Below the pieces are notes generated by a model, which did not search any database, was not told the origin of the DNA, and was given only the letters and a program-made list of their open reading frames with translations. DNA of 64,000 bases from JANOMH01 sp031422295. Lineage in GTDB: Bacteria > Pseudomonadota > Alphaproteobacteria > Rhodobacterales > Rhodobacteraceae. The DNA is taken from positions 62,001-126,000 of the forward strand of contig JANOQM010000029.1 of assembly GCA_031422295.1 (NCBI GenBank). Reading direction: 5' to 3'. The position numbers and the translations under genes are program-made. Positions 16,240 to 24,700 of this stretch are shown piece by piece; within the stretch, counting starts at the first letter, position 1, and every line of letters begins with the position of its first letter.

Positions 16240-17044
16240 AGGCAAAACGCCGACTGTCCGGTGCCCAGGATGGCACGTTGATCGTGCCTTGCCCGCCATG
16301 CAGCCGGACCAGCTCCCGCGTCGGACCACCCGCCGCAGGCATGATCCGCAAGGCGACATCCAGATCGCCCGGATGACCTTTGGTACCCGACGCATAGGCC
16401 AGATAAACCACATGTTGCCCATCCGGGCTGGGGTGCGGAAACCAATTGACAGCGGTGTCGTTGGTCATCTGTTCCAGACCTGACCCATCCGGGCGAATGC
16501 GAAACAGATCGACAGCCCCGGTCCGTTCGCCATTAAACCATATCCATTCGCCATCGGGGGTATAGTCGGGTCCGTCGATATGGTCGAAGCTGTCACAGAT
16601 ACAGCGCTCGTCCGAACCGTCCAGCGCGCAGGAATACAGGGATACTGGCCCGCCAGCCCGGCGCACCCCGACATAGGTCAGGCGCGCCCCATCCGGGGAC
16701 CAGCCGTGCCACCAACTGGGCACAAGGTCCGTGACCCGTGTCGGCGGCCCACCCGACAAGGGCATGGTGTAAATGCAGGATTGCCCGGTCTCGGTCTTGT
16801 CCGACAGGGCGAGTGTCAGCCCATCCGGTGACAGGCCATGGTCATTGTTGCATCCTGCCGCAAAGCTGGTGTCGATCAGTTGCAAGGCCGGGGCGGCGAT
16901 AGGAACCCGGTAGATCAAGCCGCCGCCATTGACGATCAGATAGCCATCCGGATGCCAGTTCGGCGCCTCGATATGCCCGTCATGGCGCAGCAAAAACTGG
17001 GTGCGTCCGGTTGCCAGTTCAAAAATACAAAGTTCACTTTGCAT
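16220..17044 (-). CDS. TolB-like WD40/PD40 beta-propeller protein
   Basis: A 274-residue protein made of repeated PD40-type blades, seen as APNWHPDG, HGLSPDG, HGWSPDG, GPDYTPDG, FPHPSPDG and VPSWAPDSR at roughly 40-residue spacing. This is the TolB/DPP-IV propeller pattern, about six blades. There is no signal peptide, so it is likely cytoplasmic, unlike true TolB. It lies downstream of a GH43 glycosidase on the same strand, 58 bases away, suggesting a role around carbohydrate metabolism; similar propellers occur beside oligogalacturonide or xylan genes. Its 3' end overlaps the convergent membrane-protein gene. Confidence 0.75.
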   Translation of the reverse strand: MQSELCIFELATGRTQFLLRHDGHIEAPNWHPDGYLIVNGGGLIYRVPIAAPALQLIDTSFAAGCNNDHGLSPDGLTLALSDKTETGQSCIYTMPLSGGPPTRVTDLVPSWWHGWSPDGARLTYVGVRRAGGPVSLYSCALDGSDERCICDSFDHIDGPDYTPDGEWIWFNGERTGAVDLFRIRPDGSGLEQMTNDTAVNWFPHPSPDGQHVVYLAYASGTKGHPGDLDVALRIMPAAGGPTRELVRLHGGQGTINVPSWAPDSRRFAFMRFSD

Positions 17045-17102
17045 GTTTCATCCCAAAGGGTGGGTTAAAACCCACCTTACGCCACGATGTACCCGACAGT
17101 TT

Positions 17103-18704
17103 TCAACCTATCATCGCAGGACGATAGTCAAATCGGGCAAACCGCGCCTCGCGCCCTTGGCCGGTCAGATCATAGGCCAGCATTCCGACAAACGCGCCGG
17201 TAAACGACCCGTGCTCACCCACCCCGCCTTCGTCCGAGATGACCGACGCATCCAGCACCGGGCCGATCGGCTGCCAGTCGCCGACCTGCCGCCAATAAAA
17301 CTGCTGATGAGCATGATCGACAACAACCCGCAGCGCGACCGGACCGTCATTCAACACAACCTGCCCCGCCGGATAAACCAGTTCACCGCCGGGCCAATTC
17401 CCCGGGCAACACATCACGCGCAACACGCGGCCTTTGCCAACTTCATGGCTCAGGACCACGGCATGAAACTTGAACCGGTTGTAATACGTGGTCAGCCCGG
17501 CGGCCTGCTGATAGGTCAAGGGATCAAATTCCAGCGCGGTTTCTGCGCTATAGCTGTGATGTTCCTGCCTGCGGGCGACCAATGCCTGCTCGAACCAACT
17601 GCCCACGGATTCGCGGCCAATCAGCACCAAGGCATCAGGTTCGGTCCGGAAAATGCGGTCAGGGTAGGGGGTGCGCAACCATTGAAACTCGGCCGGCAGC
17701 ACTGCGCCGAACACCCGTTCAACCGCTATATCCGGCACAGGCTTGGCGTTTGTGGGCGCGGGCACATCTGCACGGACCACCAGACCGCCCTGTTCCAGAT
17801 ACAGCCAGTCATCGCGCCAGACGACCCGCTCCAGTCCGGTTTCGCGGCCCAGCGGGCAATAGCGGCCCGTGCCATCGGGTCCGGCAATTGGGCGGCCCAG
17901 CAGGAAGGAATGGTAGCAATCGCCCCAATGCGTTTCGACATACTGGCCATGGCCGGTGCGCTGGATTGGGCCGTTGGTCCCGGCGGCGGACAGCACAAAC
18001 TTGTCCGGATGCGTCTCATACGGCCCCGCAATTTGGCGGGACCGGGCCAGCGTGACGGCATGGTCATAACCTGTACCACCCTCGGCAGTGGTCAGGTAAT
18101 AATACCCGTGGCGTTTGAACAGATGCGGAGCCTCGGTCAGGCCGCGATCCGTGCCCGCGTAGATATTGAAGCAAGGGCCCGTCAACCCTGCCCCGGGCGA
18201 CCATTCCTGCAAAATAATCCCGTCAAACGCATCATGGGCCGAATTGCAGCCCGTGCCCGGCCCCCGATGATTCCAGCGCATCTGCACAAACCATTTGCGG
18301 CCATCGTCATCATGAAAAAGCGACGGATCAAACCCGCTGGAGTTAACAAACCACGGGTCGGACCAGTCGCCGTCGATGATCGTACAGGTAGTGATGTAAT
18401 TTGGCGCATCCTTGAAAGCCCCGTCAAAGCGGCGGACATTAGTGTAGACCAGCCAGAACCGCCCGTCGGCATGGGACAGGCACGGCGCCCAGATGCCACA
18501 ACTGTCTGGATTACCGCGCATATCCAGCAGGGCAGCCCGGTTCAGCGGCCGGGCCACCAGCTTCCAATTCACCAGATCGCGGGAATGAAAAATCTGGACG
18601 CCAGGAAACCATTCAAAGGTGGATGTGGCGAGGTAGTAATCCTCGCCCACCCGGCAAAATGACGGATCGGGATTGAAGCCTTTCAGAACCGGGTTCTGAA
18701 TCAC
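17103..18704 (-). CDS. Glycoside hydrolase family 43 (beta-xylosidase/arabinofuranosidase type)
   Basis: A 533-residue two-domain GH43 enzyme. The five-bladed propeller begins with NPVLKGFNPDPSFCRVGEDY, where Asp13 is the general base, followed by WAPCLSHADGRFWL and the acid residue in GLTEAPHLFK. The C-terminal region (about 330-533) fits the beta-sandwich found in xylosidases of the XynB type. No signal peptide is present, so it should act on imported oligosaccharides in the cytoplasm. The start is GTG at 18704, giving a GTGA overlap with the aldo/keto reductase stop (18701-18703), so the two are one transcript. Confidence 0.88.
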   Translation of the reverse strand: MIQNPVLKGFNPDPSFCRVGEDYYLATSTFEWFPGVQIFHSRDLVNWKLVARPLNRAALLDMRGNPDSCGIWAPCLSHADGRFWLVYTNVRRFDGAFKDAPNYITTCTIIDGDWSDPWFVNSSGFDPSLFHDDDGRKWFVQMRWNHRGPGTGCNSAHDAFDGIILQEWSPGAGLTGPCFNIYAGTDRGLTEAPHLFKRHGYYYLTTAEGGTGYDHAVTLARSRQIAGPYETHPDKFVLSAAGTNGPIQRTGHGQYVETHWGDCYHSFLLGRPIAGPDGTGRYCPLGRETGLERVVWRDDWLYLEQGGLVVRADVPAPTNAKPVPDIAVERVFGAVLPAEFQWLRTPYPDRIFRTEPDALVLIGRESVGSWFEQALVARRQEHHSYSAETALEFDPLTYQQAAGLTTYYNRFKFHAVVLSHEVGKGRVLRVMCCPGNWPGGELVYPAGQVVLNDGPVALRVVVDHAHQQFYWRQVGDWQPIGPVLDASVISDEGGVGEHGSFTGAFVGMLAYDLTGQGREARFARFDYRPAMIG

Positions 18705-19735
18705 CCCTCAGTCTCCGACGATTTAGCCCACAAGTTCACCTTCTCCTCATCGGCATATTCATCGATCAGGGCCAGTTCGGCGGCGGAAAACTCCAGATTT
18801 CCGATCGCGCCAGCACAATCCACCACTTGCTCCGGTTTTGACGCGCCAATCAACGCCGAGGTTATGCCACCCCCGCGCAACACCCAAGCCAGCGCCATCT
18901 GCGCAAGCGTCTGGCCCCGGCCTGCGGCCATATCATTCAACTTGTGCAGGTTCGCAATAATCCGCGGCGAGATCATATCGGGATCCAGCGATTTGCCCTG
19001 AGTTGCCCGACTACCCACTGGAATGCCGCCCAGATATTTATTGGTCAGCATCCCCTGGGCCAGTGGAATAAAGGCAATCGACCCCACGCCAAGTTCGCGC
19101 AAAGTGTCTTTTAGCCCATCCCGCTCAACCCAGCGGTTGATCATATTATACGATGGCTGGTGGATCAGGCAGGGGGTGCCCAGTGCCTTCAAAATCGCCA
19201 CCGCTTCGCGGGTCCGCTCGGAATTATAAGACGACAGCCCGACATATTGCGCCCGGCCCGACCGCACGATGTAATCCAGCGCACCCATCGTCTCTTCCAG
19301 CGGGGTATCAGGGTCAAAGCGGTGCGAATAGAATACATCAACATAGTCCAGCCCCATGCGTTTCAGCGACTGGTCACAGGACGCCACCAGATATTTCCGG
19401 CTGCCCCATTCGCCATGCGGGCCGTTCCACATGTGATATCCTGCCTTGGACGAAATGAACAACTCATCCCGCAAGCCACGGAAATCATTCGCCAGAATTT
19501 CCCCAAACGCCTCTTCGGCACTGCCTGCCGGGGGCCCATAGTTATTTGCCAGATCGAAATGCGTGATCCCCAGATCAAACGCAGTCCGGCAAATCGCCTG
19601 CTTAACGCCATGCGGCGTATCATGGCCAAAATTGTGCCACAGACCCAGCGAAATGGCCGGCAGCATCACGCCCGACCCGCCACAGCGGCGATAGACCATC
19701 CGCTCATAGCGGTTTTCAGCAGGCACATAGGTCAT
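18701..19735 (-). CDS. Aldo/keto reductase, YghZ (L-glyceraldehyde 3-phosphate reductase) type
   Basis: A 344-residue TIM-barrel reductase. It resembles E. coli YghZ through most of its length, for example LPAISLGLWHNFGH, the Asp/Tyr active-site block THFDLANNYGPPAGSAEE and the NADPH-binding C-terminus ALIGASKPEQVVDC. The ATG at 19735 is chosen because upstream frame lacks family sequence. It leads an operon with the GH43 enzyme and TolB-like propeller, hinting at reduction of a sugar-derived aldehyde, though YghZ-like enzymes also detoxify methylglyoxal. Confidence 0.88.
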   Translation of the reverse strand: MTYVPAENRYERMVYRRCGGSGVMLPAISLGLWHNFGHDTPHGVKQAICRTAFDLGITHFDLANNYGPPAGSAEEAFGEILANDFRGLRDELFISSKAGYHMWNGPHGEWGSRKYLVASCDQSLKRMGLDYVDVFYSHRFDPDTPLEETMGALDYIVRSGRAQYVGLSSYNSERTREAVAILKALGTPCLIHQPSYNMINRWVERDGLKDTLRELGVGSIAFIPLAQGMLTNKYLGGIPVGSRATQGKSLDPDMISPRIIANLHKLNDMAAGRGQTLAQMALAWVLRGGGITSALIGASKPEQVVDCAGAIGNLEFSAAELALIDEYADEEKVNLWAKSSETEG

Positions 19736-19972
19736 GACGGGTTCCTTCTTTGCGTCGTTGCAAGACCGATAGAACGCACCGCCACCGCAAAGAGTCAAAC
19801 CTTCCCTCCGGCTTTCGGAGTTGCAAAAATACCTCGGGGTTTGGGGCAGCGCCCCAACCACTTTCTTCACAAAACCCGCGCGGCGACAGCCGCTCCGTTG
19901 GATCATACCCCCGGCTTGCCCCCGCCCCGCCCCCTCGCTATTGAAAGGCGCAACCAGCGACAGGAGCATCCC

Positions 19973-21628
19973 ATGGCCGCCTACCAATATGTCTACTTCA
20001 TGGACGGCGTGTCCAAAGCCTATGCCGGCGGCAAAAAGGTGTTCGAAAACATCCGGCTGAACTTTCTGCCCGGGGTCAAGATCGGGGTTGTCGGTGTCAA
20101 CGGCTCAGGCAAATCATCGCTTTTGCGGATCATGGCGGGCACCGACAAGGATTTCACCGGCGAGGCCTGGGCCGCGGAGGGCGCGCGCGTTGGCTATCTG
20201 CCGCAGGAACCGTGGCTCGACCCGACCCTGACGGTGCGCGGTAACGTCATGCTGGGTGTAGCCGCGAAACAGGCAATCCTCGACCGCTATAATGAACTGG
20301 CGATGAACTATTCCGACGAAACCGCCGATGAAATGGCCGCCTTGCAGGACGAAATTGACGCGCAGAACCTGTGGGACCTTGATGCGCAGATCGACATTTC
20401 GATGGAGGCGCTGCGCTGCCCGCCCGATGATGCCGATGTCTCCACCCTGTCCGGCGGCGAGGCGCGGCGTGTCGCCCTGTGCAAACTGCTGCTTGAAGCA
20501 CCGGATATGTTGCTGCTGGACGAGCCAACCAACCACCTCGACGCCGAAACCGTCGCCTGGTTGCAGGACCACCTGATTGCCTACAAGGGCACGATCCTGA
20601 TCGTCACCCACGACCGCTATTTCCTCGATGACATTACGGGGTGGATCCTTGAACTCGACCGGGGCCAGTCGTTCCCCTACGAAGGGAATTATTCCAACTG
20701 GCTGGAACAAAAGGTTAAACGGCTGGATCAGGACGCCCGCGAAGACCGCTCCAAGCAGAAAACATTGGAGCGGGAACTGGAATGGATGCGGCAGGGGGCC
20801 AAGGCGCGGCAGGCCAAGTCCAAGGCGCGGATTTCATCCTATAATGATCTGGTGAACCAATCCGAGCGCGAGAAAATGGGCAAAGCCCAGATCATCATCC
20901 CGCACGGCCCGCGTCTGGGCGGCAAGGTGATCGTGGTCGAGGGGCTGAAAAAGGCCATGGGCGACAAGCTGTTGGTCGAAGATCTGACCTTCTCGCTGCC
21001 GCCCGGTGGGATCGTGGGCGTGATCGGCCCAAACGGCGCGGGTAAATCGACGCTGTTCAGGGTGTTGACCGGACAAGAGCAACCCGACGCCGGGACGGTG
21101 ACCTATGGCGACACCGTCAAGCTGGCCTATGTCGACCAGTCCCGCGATTCGCTCGATCCGAATGCGACCGTCTGGGAGGAAATCAGCGGCGGGGCCGAGG
21201 TCATCGTGCTGGGCGAGGCACAGATGAATTCCCGCGCCTATTGCGGTGCCTTCAATTTCAAAGGCGGCGACCAGCAGAAAAAGGTCGGCATCCTGTCGGG
21301 GGGCGAACGCAACCGCGTCCACATGGCCAAGCTGCTGAAATCGGGGGGTAATGTCCTGCTGCTTGACGAGCCGACCAACGATCTGGACGTGGAAACATTG
21401 CGGGCGCTGGAAGACGCGCTGGTCGATTTCGCCGGTTGCGCTGTAGTCATCAGCCACGACCGTTTCTTTCTGGACCGGATTTGCACCCATATGCTGGCCT
21501 TCGAGGGCGATGCGCATGTTGAGTGGTTCGAGGGGAATTTTCAGGACTATGAAGACGACAAGAAGCGCAGGCTTGGGGTGGACGCGATGGAGCCGAAGCG
21601 GGTGAAGTTCAAGAAATTCCTGCGGTAG
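19973..21628 (+). CDS. ettA: Energy-dependent translational throttle protein EttA (ABC-F)
   Basis: A 551-residue ABC-F protein with two ATPase domains and no membrane segments. Walker A sites are GVNGSGKSS near residue 40 and GPNGAGKST near residue 350; signatures are LSGGEARR and LSGGERNR; Walker B sites are LLLDEPTNHLD and LLLDEPTNDLD. The linker with ARQAKSKARISSYNDL is the P-site tRNA interaction region characteristic of EttA. It binds the ribosomal E site and gates the first elongation steps according to ATP/ADP. The ATG at 19973 has AGGAG at 19962-19966. The C-terminus ending KRVKFKKFLR is typical for EttA. Confidence 0.93.
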   Translation: MAAYQYVYFMDGVSKAYAGGKKVFENIRLNFLPGVKIGVVGVNGSGKSSLLRIMAGTDKDFTGEAWAAEGARVGYLPQEPWLDPTLTVRGNVMLGVAAKQAILDRYNELAMNYSDETADEMAALQDEIDAQNLWDLDAQIDISMEALRCPPDDADVSTLSGGEARRVALCKLLLEAPDMLLLDEPTNHLDAETVAWLQDHLIAYKGTILIVTHDRYFLDDITGWILELDRGQSFPYEGNYSNWLEQKVKRLDQDAREDRSKQKTLERELEWMRQGAKARQAKSKARISSYNDLVNQSEREKMGKAQIIIPHGPRLGGKVIVVEGLKKAMGDKLLVEDLTFSLPPGGIVGVIGPNGAGKSTLFRVLTGQEQPDAGTVTYGDTVKLAYVDQSRDSLDPNATVWEEISGGAEVIVLGEAQMNSRAYCGAFNFKGGDQQKKVGILSGGERNRVHMAKLLKSGGNVLLLDEPTNDLDVETLRALEDALVDFAGCAVVISHDRFFLDRICTHMLAFEGDAHVEWFEGNFQDYEDDKKRRLGVDAMEPKRVKFKKFLR

Positions 21629-21636
21629 CTGCAGGC

Positions 21637-22497
21637 GTGGCGCAGGTCCGGGACAAAGCCGCCAAATACATCACCCCGCCCGCGCGGCCATTTACCATAC
21701 GTAGCCCTAAGCTGTTTTATTGGTTCAAGACGTGGGAGTTGCTATTCTCGACGCTGGGTAAATTGCGCCGCGGCAAGGAAATCCGCCGGCACACAGCACT
21801 CAGCCATGACGAATACCAAACCTATGATGACTGGGAAATGCGGGCGTTTGAGGCTGGCAGCACTTATACGTTCAATCACGGACGCATGGAGCGTGTGAGC
21901 TTTCGTGTGATCAGGGCAGCAAGCCTCGCGCCAATTGTGGATCAGATAAAGGGGTTGCTTGCGCAAGACCATATCGGCCCCCTGCGCGTGCTCGAGGTCG
22001 GGTCCGGAAATGGCACCAATCTGATGCTGCTCAAAGCGGCCTTTCCAACAGAAATCGTTTTCAGCGGGATCGAGATATCTGCGCAGCGGATCGCGCAGGG
22101 CCATCAATACTGGGGCGCGCGGCTGGCCGGAATTGACATCCAAATCGACAGCGCCATCAGCCTGAACACGTTGCCCGATGACGCGTTTGACGTCGTTTTT
22201 TCGATACATTGCCTTGAACAATTACCCTATGACACGCTGGCTTGCGTGCGATCAATGGACCGGGTTTCTAGAAATCTGGTGATTTGCGTCGAGCCCGTTT
22301 GGGAATATGCCAATCGGGCGCAAAAACTCTATGCGTTGTTTGGCGACCAGCAGCGCACACTATTACCAGTCATGCGCACTGCAGGATTGGATATACTTCG
22401 GGCCTATCCGCTCGAAGTTCTGGCCAATCCGCTGAACAAATCTGGCGTCATTATCGCCAAGACCAGCCTTGTCGAAGGCCATAGCAGGCCAGACTAG
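21637..22497 (+). CDS. Class I SAM-dependent methyltransferase
   Basis: A 286-residue methyltransferase with motif I VLEVGSGNGTNLMLL near residue 118, motif II FSGIEISAQRIAQG and motif IV DDAFDVVFSIHCLEQLP. An N-terminal extension of about 90 residues precedes the Rossmann domain (PKLFYWFKTWELLFSTLGK). The start is read as GTG at 21637, eight bases after ettA, with only a weak ribosome site, so a later start is possible. Codon choice is less GC-rich than ettA. The target (lipid, sugar or small molecule) is unknown. Confidence 0.65.
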   Translation: MAQVRDKAAKYITPPARPFTIRSPKLFYWFKTWELLFSTLGKLRRGKEIRRHTALSHDEYQTYDDWEMRAFEAGSTYTFNHGRMERVSFRVIRAASLAPIVDQIKGLLAQDHIGPLRVLEVGSGNGTNLMLLKAAFPTEIVFSGIEISAQRIAQGHQYWGARLAGIDIQIDSAISLNTLPDDAFDVVFSIHCLEQLPYDTLACVRSMDRVSRNLVICVEPVWEYANRAQKLYALFGDQQRTLLPVMRTAGLDILRAYPLEVLANPLNKSGVIIAKTSLVEGHSRPD

Positions 22498-22632
22498 AGA
22501 TCGTTCGGCCGGTCCGACCCGTAAAATTTGTGACACCCGCGCAACAAATTGATCATAAACGGGCCAATCCGGGTCACATTCTTGCCCAAGTGTTTAGCTT
22601 TACCTGCTCTAGTAGAGTGAGTGGAGGACAAC

Positions 22633-22836
22633 ATGGCGATAATCACTATCCTGATGGGCTGCATGCTGGGATTTCTGAGCGCGGTAACTGCATTTTTTGG
22701 ATTTGACGCGACAATGTGGATGTCGCTGGGCATCTGGATAGCAGCAGGACCGACGTCAGTTCTTATGGTAATTGCCGTTTCCACTTTCTCGGCCGCAGGG
22801 TCTGACAATGGGCCAATTCTCGCCAAGGTTGCCTGA
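22633..22836 (+). CDS. Small two-helix membrane protein
   Basis: A 67-residue hydrophobic protein with two predicted transmembrane helices (ITILMGCMLGFLSAVTAFFG and MWMSLGIWIAAGPTSVLMVI) and a short polar tail. A strong GGAGG at 22622-22626 sits at proper spacing before the ATG at 22633. No family is recognised. It lies alone upstream of the cold-shock genes; the 135 bases before it hold no other gene. Confidence 0.6.
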   Translation: MAIITILMGCMLGFLSAVTAFFGFDATMWMSLGIWIAAGPTSVLMVIAVSTFSAAGSDNGPILAKVA

Positions 22837-22851
22837 ACCCGGCGATTTCTC

Positions 22852-22880
22852 TTGCAATCGCGGGGATACGCGCCCATATG
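22852..22880 (+). promoter_or_regulatory. Possible promoter of the first cold-shock gene
   Basis: TTGCAA (22852-22857), 17-base spacer, CATATG (22875-22880). This would give a 5' leader of about 120 bases, which contains the conserved structured region described separately. Boxes are imperfect. Confidence 0.35.
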
Positions 22881-22890
22881 CGCTGTTGCA

Positions 22891-23006
22891 GACGTTATTC
22901 GATCTCGACCCACTGTTCTCCTTCATCGGCCACAGTTCCTCGATGTGACACTGACTGAGCCGGGCTGTCGCACTTTCGCGGACAGCGCACTATAGGAGAC
23001 ATCACG
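22891..23006 (+). promoter_or_regulatory. Structured 5' leader of the first cold-shock gene
   Basis: Begins with GACGTTATTC, a block repeated in front of the second cold-shock gene. Visible pairing: ACTGT (22912-22916) with ACAGT (22932-22936), and CTGTCGC (22965-22971) with GCGGACAG (22978-22985) around a six-base loop. AGGAG (22994-22998) follows close to the second hairpin. Long structured leaders are known in cspA mRNAs as temperature-sensing elements. Confidence 0.55.
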
Positions 23007-23213
23007 ATGGCCACTGGCACCGTGAAATGGTTCAACACCACCAAAGGCTTCGGCTTTATCGCTCCCGATGGCGGCAAAAAAGATGTGTTCGTTCACATCT
23101 CTGCGGTCGAGCGTTCGGGCCTGACTGGCCTCAAGGATGACCAGAAGGTCACTTTCGACATCGAAGCAGGCCGTGATGGCCGCGAGTCGGCGATCAATCT
23201 GCAACTGGCTTAA
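23007..23213 (+). CDS. Cold-shock protein (CspA family), copy 1
   Basis: A 68-residue single cold-shock domain. RNP1 is KGFGFIAPDG and RNP2 is VFVHISAVE, the aromatic and basic surface that binds single-stranded RNA and DNA. It should act as an RNA chaperone. It differs from the second copy at only a few residues near the C-terminus (DDQKVT versus DNQKVN; NLQLA versus NLTLAS). A hairpin terminator follows at 23234-23260, so the two copies are separate transcripts. Confidence 0.93.
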   Translation: MATGTVKWFNTTKGFGFIAPDGGKKDVFVHISAVERSGLTGLKDDQKVTFDIEAGRDGRESAINLQLA

Positions 23214-23233
23214 GTCGGTTCAAAAGATTCCGG

Positions 23234-23260
23234 AACGCGCGGGGCAATGCCTCGCGCGTT
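23234..23260 (+). terminator. Hairpin terminator after first cold-shock gene
   Basis: AACGCGCGGGGC (23234-23245), AAT loop, GCCTCGCGCGTT (23249-23260): a 12-bp stem with one G-U pair, 20 bases after the stop. The following sequence is only weakly T-rich, so termination may be partial. Confidence 0.65.
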
Positions 23261-23383
23261 TCACATTCCCCCTACCGCATGTCGGGTGGCCAGCCTGTCG
23301 TTTGTCAGGCGCATTCAGCCCTTCCAACGTTAAACGCGAATCGTCTTGAAATTTTCTGGCGTCCGGTTTCAAATACCGGTGGC

Positions 23384-23492
23384 GACGTTATTCTATCGAC
23401 CACTGACTCCTCTACGGCCCAGTCACTTCGATCAGCACTGACGAGCCGATCCGCTGCAGTCCCGCAGGCGGAAAAACAAAGGAGTTACGACG
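23384..23492 (+). promoter_or_regulatory. Structured 5' leader of the second cold-shock gene
   Basis: Shares GACGTTATTC and the order of elements with the leader of copy 1. Pairing seen: TGACT (23404-23408) with AGTCA (23421-23425), and CCGCTGC (23451-23457) with GCAGGCGG (23464-23471) around a six-base loop. AAAGGAG (23478-23484) follows. The second hairpin has different bases but the same length, bulge and position as in copy 1, which implies structure is maintained. Confidence 0.55.
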
Positions 23493-23702
23493 ATGGCCAC
23501 TGGCACCGTGAAATGGTTTAACACCACCAAAGGTTTCGGTTTTATTGCACCTGATGGTGGCAAGAAAGATGTGTTTGTGCATATCTCTGCTGTCGAACGG
23601 TCGGGGTTGACCGGGCTGAAAGACAATCAAAAGGTCAATTTCGACATCGAAGCCGGCCGTGACGGCCGCGAGTCGGCAATCAACCTGACTTTGGCCAGCT
23701 AA
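23493..23702 (+). CDS. Cold-shock protein (CspA family), copy 2
   Basis: A 69-residue cold-shock domain protein with RNP1 KGFGFIAPDG and RNP2 VFVHISAVE, nearly identical to copy 1 at protein level but with many synonymous differences, so the duplication is not recent. It has its own leader and a strong AAAGGAG ribosome site. The downstream lipoprotein gene begins 40 bases later and could be partly co-transcribed. Confidence 0.93.
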   Translation: MATGTVKWFNTTKGFGFIAPDGGKKDVFVHISAVERSGLTGLKDNQKVNFDIEAGRDGRESAINLTLAS

Positions 23703-23742
23703 AGCATTGAAATCCCTCATGGGCGTTGGGTTCCTTACACCC

Positions 23743-24408
23743 ATGAAATCATTGGTCAGCCTTGCGATACTGGGCGCATTGTCGGCCTGTGCCGCTGGTA
23801 CCGATGGGTCGCGCGTTACCGATGCATCGGGGCGTCCCGGGCAAATATTGCCGTCCGGGCCGTCGGGTAAGCCCACGCAGATTGCACAACCCAATGCCGC
23901 TCTGGGCTATGACCCCTGGCCCAATCCGGTCGCGGAATCGCAACCCTCCGGTGCCGAACTGGCGTTTATCAGCAGCCTGCTGGCGGGCCTCAATCGCACG
24001 TCCTTTGCCCGCAATACCGAAATCTGCGGCTATCTGGGGCGTGATCAAAACGGCAACCTGTTCACCACCGAAAATGCGCCGGGCCGCGAGGCGGAGTGCA
24101 TTTTGCCCGTCCCGCCCGCCAACATGACCCTGCTGGCCTCGTATCACACGCATGGCACCTACAGCCCTGAATATGATAGCGAATTCCCAACCACGACCGA
24201 TATGGACAGCGACCGCGCCGCCACTATCGATGGCTATATTTCGACCCCCGGCGGGCGGCTATGGCACGTCGACAGCGATACGATGGTCGTGCGCGAACTT
24301 TGCGGTGTCGGCTGTCTGCCAATGGACCCAAATTATCAGCCCGACGAAATTGGCCGGATCAGGACCAGCTATTCCTACGCTGCCTTGCAGCAACATGAAC
24401 GGTCCTGA
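23743..24408 (+). CDS. DUF4329-type lipoprotein with JAMM-like residue pattern
   Basis: A 221-residue putative lipoprotein. The signal MKSLVSLAILGALSAC ends in lipobox LSAC (Cys16). A low-complexity Gly/Pro/Ser linker leads to a domain starting near residue 70 that I assign to DUF4329. Glu93 in NTEICGYLG, His135 and His137 in SYHTHG, and Asp153 in PTTTDMD follow the order E, HxH, S/T-xx-D of JAMM metalloproteases, though spacing after HxH is longer than canonical. The ATG at 23743 lies in the 3' arm of an imperfect hairpin (TCATGGG at 23717 with CCCATGA at 23740). An alternative ATG lies at 23719. Confidence 0.65.
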   Translation: MKSLVSLAILGALSACAAGTDGSRVTDASGRPGQILPSGPSGKPTQIAQPNAALGYDPWPNPVAESQPSGAELAFISSLLAGLNRTSFARNTEICGYLGRDQNGNLFTTENAPGREAECILPVPPANMTLLASYHTHGTYSPEYDSEFPTTTDMDSDRAATIDGYISTPGGRLWHVDSDTMVVRELCGVGCLPMDPNYQPDEIGRIRTSYSYAALQQHERS

Positions 24409-24420
24409 TCCGGGGTCGAA

Positions 24421-24627
24421 TTACTTGTCTTCAAGCACAAATGTCAGACGCATCGCCACGCGGTATTGGTCAATCTTGCCATCAACGATGGTCAGCTTTT
24501 GCTCTGACACCCAAGCCCCGGTGATACCTTTGAGCGTCTTGGACGCCCGCTTGATGCCCTTTTTGACCGCATCATCAAATGAAACGGACGAGGACGAGAT
24601 GATTTCAGTGACCTTGGCAACAGACAT
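24421..24627 (-). CDS. Dodecin family flavin-binding protein
   Basis: A 68-residue dodecin: VTEIISSSSVSFDDAVKKGI near the N-terminus, then the conserved tryptophan in ITGAWVSEQK that stacks on flavin, and the final strand YRVAMRLTFVLED. Dodecins assemble into hollow dodecamers that store and buffer riboflavin or FMN. The gene is convergent with the DUF4329 lipoprotein, with 12 bases between stops, and stands alone. Confidence 0.92.
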   Translation of the reverse strand: MSVAKVTEIISSSSVSFDDAVKKGIKRASKTLKGITGAWVSEQKLTIVDGKIDQYRVAMRLTFVLEDK

Positions 24628-24700
24628 GGTGGCCTCCCTTTATGTACAACCTATTCGACGATAGGCTGATCCCGCCTGACAGTCAAAGCCGCGCAACCGC

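Noticed and set aside
17001..18662. Long open frame on the plus strand opposite the GH43 gene
   Set aside because: It lies antisense to a gene with clear GH43 motifs and encodes a His/Arg/Pro/Gln-rich sequence without family motifs, the usual shadow of a GC-rich gene.
23717..23746. Hairpin TCATGGG/CCCATGA as terminator of the second cold-shock gene
   Set aside because: Long loop, a mismatch and no T-run; it covers the possible start of the lipoprotein gene, so a translational effect is as likely. Not listed as a separate feature.
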